Below are positions 61,652 to 64,000 of a DNA stretch of 64,000 nt, piece by piece (the first letter of the stretch is position 1; each line of letters begins with the position of its first letter). The translations under genes were made by a program, and so were the position numbers. The stretch comes from JBJGXI01 sp045635475 (GTDB lineage Bacteria; Bacillota; Bacilli; Bacillales; Amphibacillaceae). The notes beneath the pieces are model-generated. The model saw nothing but the letters and a program-made list of their open reading frames with translations. It was not told where the DNA came from and searched no databases. The stretch is taken from positions 1 to 64,000 of the forward strand of contig NZ_JBJGXI010000005.1 in the NCBI RefSeq assembly GCF_045635475.1, given 5' to 3'.

Positions 61652-62542
61652 TTATTTGCCCTCCTTCTTGGATGCTTTTGATTCAGAAGGAATTCGTATT
61701 GCATTTTCTAATACTGGCACTGCACCAATAACTTTTACTGCCTTTTCAATATCTTTATCTTGGGGAAGAATGAACACACCAATTCTGCCATCGTCTAAAT
61801 CGCGTTTGATCAACGGTACTAGTGCTGGTGTACCAGAATCACGGAATACCCCCATCGTTACCGATACATCATGCAGAATCGCCTGTCTCTGCCCTAGATT
61901 TGCGATCGTAGAACGAACATCAAAATTTTTAGGAGTAAGAATAAATCCCATCCCATATCTCAAAATCTCTGCTTGACGATCCGGAAGACCAATGTTCATA
62001 ATGTATATATTGTCGACATATAAGCCAGCCCCATCAAAATGTAACTCATTATATTGAATATCGACAATATCTTTTAACGTTGAGCCACTCATCAATTTTT
62101 TAATAAGAAAAAAACAACCAATGGCGGCAACAATCGCAAGTCCAGCGTTCCAAACCAAATAACTAAGTGTAACAATAAAAGAAGTGAATATGACTAAATA
62201 ATTGCGCCCTTCAAAGGCAACAGCAATCCCTTCTATATAGGTTTTGCCTCTAGGCACTAGTTCATAATCATCAAGCTCTGACAATGTATTTCGTTCCATA
62301 TTTCTAACTTCCCTAAATTGAGAAGCGGCAATCGTTAAAAAAGTTACAGCCGTAAATTCTTTTTCCATTATAGCCGGGACCGCCACTGCTCCCAAACCTG
62401 CTGCGATAAACCCTAGGGACATATGTATAATCTTACCATGCAAATAGGTTGGATATTGCCTATAATCCGTCCGCAGCATAACCATACGTCCAATTGTTCC
62501 TAAGACCACACCAAATAGTATAGGGAATGTATATTCATTCAT
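61652..62542 (-). CDS. YIEGIA-domain sporulation membrane protein (YphB/SeaA type)
   Basis: 296 residues: several membrane segments over residues 1-155, containing the signature YIEGIA in RGKTYIEGIAVAF, then a soluble C-terminal domain with a Lys-rich tail. It corresponds in position to B. subtilis yphB (seaA), linked to spore envelope assembly. It overlaps yphA by 4 nt (ATGA) and is followed by its small partner. Confidence 0.85.
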   Translation of the reverse strand: MNEYTFPILFGVVLGTIGRMVMLRTDYRQYPTYLHGKIIHMSLGFIAAGLGAVAVPAIMEKEFTAVTFLTIAASQFREVRNMERNTLSELDDYELVPRGKTYIEGIAVAFEGRNYLVIFTSFIVTLSYLVWNAGLAIVAAIGCFFLIKKLMSGSTLKDIVDIQYNELHFDGAGLYVDNIYIMNIGLPDRQAEILRYGMGFILTPKNFDVRSTIANLGQRQAILHDVSVTMGVFRDSGTPALVPLIKRDLDDGRIGVFILPQDKDIEKAVKVIGAVPVLENAIRIPSESKASKKEGK

Positions 62543-63141
62543 GGATTCACTCCTTTTTTCTGTTTTTCTACGATTTGAATTAATAGATCCATCCTTAACT
62601 TTATTTCTTTGAGGATAAAAGTGATGCTAAGAAAGCCTAATCCTACAAATAGCGTATCAAAAAAGGCCATATCACCAATCACTTCTTGAAACCCATAGCT
62701 CTGCAGAATGAAACTGTGCAACACTTCACCAGTTGTCGTTCCCATACACCAAATAACAACTCTCTCATGATTAGAACTCGACAATACCCATAGTGCCACC
62801 AATCCAACAAGAGGCAAAATCAATTCTCTCGATGCAATCATCCATACAGGTGTAATTTGTTCCCAAAACAGAATTCCTATGTATCCAAAAACAATACACA
62901 AGCATCGAAATATTGATAGAAACCAATCCGATTGTTTTGCTAGTGCAATAATTGTCCAAATAAAAATAATGGCGATTGATACATTCACTTTAACCCCATT
63001 AAAATCTAAAACAAGTTGTGAACTTAGTATCGTTATTAATATTCCTGCAGCTAAAAATGTTCTTTTAAAACTTTTTCTCATTAAAAATGTAGTAATTACC
63101 CACAGCATCCATGCAATCCAATAGAATAATATACCTGTCAT
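62539..63141 (-). CDS. yphA: YphA-type membrane protein
   Basis: 200 residues with about seven membrane segments, close to the size of B. subtilis YphA. Function unknown. ATG 63141 after AAGGGTAGGTGG. First gene of yphA-YIEGIA-cap upstream of der. Confidence 0.83.
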   Translation of the reverse strand: MTGILFYWIAWMLWVITTFLMRKSFKRTFLAAGILITILSSQLVLDFNGVKVNVSIAIIFIWTIIALAKQSDWFLSIFRCLCIVFGYIGILFWEQITPVWMIASRELILPLVGLVALWVLSSSNHERVVIWCMGTTTGEVLHSFILQSYGFQEVIGDMAFFDTLFVGLGFLSITFILKEIKLRMDLLIQIVEKQKKGVNP

Positions 63142-63339
63142 AACACCACCTACCCTTAGCATTATGTCTTTTCACGTAACGCTCTAAACATTAGAAACTG
63201 CTTGATATGAAAATTGTATGGCTGTAATGCGACGGTGGTAATTCCAGGATGGTGGTATAAGGTTGATGAGTAGTTTGTGGAAACGAGTGCCCAGGGAGAA
63301 ATAGGCTTTGCGGTCAAAAGTGTGACATAAGAGGCACAA

Positions 63340-63420
63340 TTAGAATTGTGCGACCTCCAGCGCACTTATTTGACTGACATTGTTGTTTCTGTGGGCTGAT
63401 ATTGATAAATAAGGGTGTGG
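63340..63420. repeat. Family-3 inverted-repeat element, copy 2
   Basis: Aligns with the reverse strand of 35696-35785 through TTAGAATTGTG, CCAG, CTTATTT/CTTATTT, ATTGTTG and AAATAAGGGT. It overlaps a short palindrome GCACAATT-AG-AATTGTGC. The surrounding region 63142-63654 has open frames on the minus strand without ribosome binding sites or recognisable protein. Confidence 0.6.
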
Positions 63421-63654
63421 TATTATTAAAACTTGAATTTCATGCGAAATAAGAGGATATGAGACCGCTAGACGAAAACTATATAATCTGAGGATAAATA
63501 CGCCACTTCGTCGTGAAAGGAACATCCTTGAGACCTCGCAGAAAGCGTTCTTTGTGGTAAGGAGAGGCTGATGCTTGCCATCAAAAGGGCTAGTTTTCAT
63601 TAGTAGCGGTTAGGACACTATTAAGCATAACTTTGAATTCCTAAACAAAATTTA

Positions 63655-63705
63655 CAAAAAAACCAAAAAACTGGTAGATAAATTTGGTATCCACCAGTTT
63701 TCTAT
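63655..63705 (-). terminator. Terminator of rpsA
   Basis: On the minus strand AAAACTGGTGGAT pairs with ATCTACCAGTTTT around a loop that contains ACCAAATTT, followed by TTGGTTTTTTT. It is 13 nt after the rpsA stop. Confidence 0.85.
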
Positions 63706-63717
63706 GATTAATTTATT

Positions 63718-64000
63718 TTATTTATACTTGTCTAGTTTGTTACCAATCATATCACCTAATTGGAACCCTGAATGATCATCTTCTTTTTCATATTGCTTTA
63801 AGTCTGCTTTATGCTGTTCAAGCTCAAGCTCTTTAATACTTAATGAAATACGTTTCTCAGAATTGTCCACATCAAGTACCTTGACTTGAACAGTTTGACC
63901 TTCTTTTAGTACTTCTTGTGGTGTGCCGATATGCTCATTCGAAATTTGAGAAATATGAACTAATCCTTCAACACCAGGTAATACTTCTACAAACGCTCCA
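63718..64000 (-). CDS. rpsA: Ribosomal protein S1-like protein (3' end only)
   Basis: The last 94 codons are in the window; the gene continues past the edge. They encode the end of an S1 domain (GAFVEVLPGVEGLVHISQIS, then VKVLDVDNSEKRISLSIK) and a short charged C-terminal tail ending KLDKYK. Position next to the der region matches B. subtilis ypfD, an S1 homologue that is not an essential ribosomal protein there. Confidence 0.92.
   Translation of the reverse strand, partial: GAFVEVLPGVEGLVHISQISNEHIGTPQEVLKEGQTVQVKVLDVDNSEKRISLSIKELELEQHKADLKQYEKEDDHSGFQLGDMIGNKLDKYK

Noticed and set aside
63162..63600. Two minus-strand frames upstream of yphA
   Set aside because: No recognisable protein or ribosome binding site; part overlaps the family-3 repeat.

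Overview
The window is a compact chromosomal segment from an endospore-forming, low-G+C Bacillaceae bacterium. Gene order follows the Bacillus subtilis stretch from ypdP/bpsA through ponA, dinG, dapB, qcrABC, the aro genes, hbs, spoIVA, gpsA and der to the start of the rpsA (ypfD) region. Spore genes (cotD, ypjB, spoIVA, spoVIF, the YIEGIA pair), BshA and a menaquinol:cytochrome c reductase all fit this. The AT-rich sequence suggests the Oceanobacillus/Gracilibacillus/Virgibacillus group, but that is inference, not identification.

Layout. 1-7.1 kb: a cold-shock gene with a structured leader, a preQ1-I riboswitch driving a queuosine-precursor transporter, an RNase HI-like protein, bpsB-bpsA (alkylpyrone synthesis), a 47-residue zinc-ribbon protein, cvfB, a short-chain dehydrogenase and an orphan lipoprotein. 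7.2-14.6 kb: M32 carboxypeptidase, an RlmL-type rRNA methyltransferase, rnpB, gpsB, ypsA, cotD, cdd, yppE and a DUF2515 protein. 14.8-27.6 kb: recU-ponA facing ypoC-nth-dnaD-asnS-ypmB-ypmA, then an MBL-like protein and dinG. 27.2-34.3 kb: a packed minus-strand run ypjD-dapB-mgsA-bshA-cca-birA-panB-panC-panD covering lysine/peptidoglycan precursor, methylglyoxal, bacillithiol, tRNA maturation, biotin and pantothenate functions. 34.7-43.7 kb: a YitT-type protein, a YugP-type protease, ypjB, ypjA, qcrABC, ypiF, ypiB, ypiA. 43.8-54.7 kb: an unrecognised protein, the shikimate-to-aromatics cluster (aroC-aroB-aroH-hisC-tyrA-aroA), ndk, the menaquinone genes hepS-menG-hepT and hbs. 55.6-64.0 kb: spoIVA, yphF, yphE, spoVIF, gpsA, der, the YIEGIA pair, yphA and the 3' end of rpsA.

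The coding content is mostly housekeeping. The unusual material is between genes. There are three copies of a roughly 0.5-kb mosaic palindrome (1.4, 41.4 and 55.0 kb), three members of a second repeat family (11.4, 26.9 and 40.9 kb) that shares sequence cassettes with the first, a pair of MITE-like inverted repeats (18.25 and 29.33 kb), and a degenerate third repeat pair (35.7 and 63.35 kb). Protein-level oddities are a ComEC-like metallo-beta-lactamase-fold protein that has lost most of its metal ligands, a dehydrogenase with an in-frame 12-bp duplication in its cofactor helix, and an aro cluster lacking both the trp genes and mtrB that accompany it in B. subtilis. No CRISPR array, tRNA, rRNA, transposase or prophage was seen.
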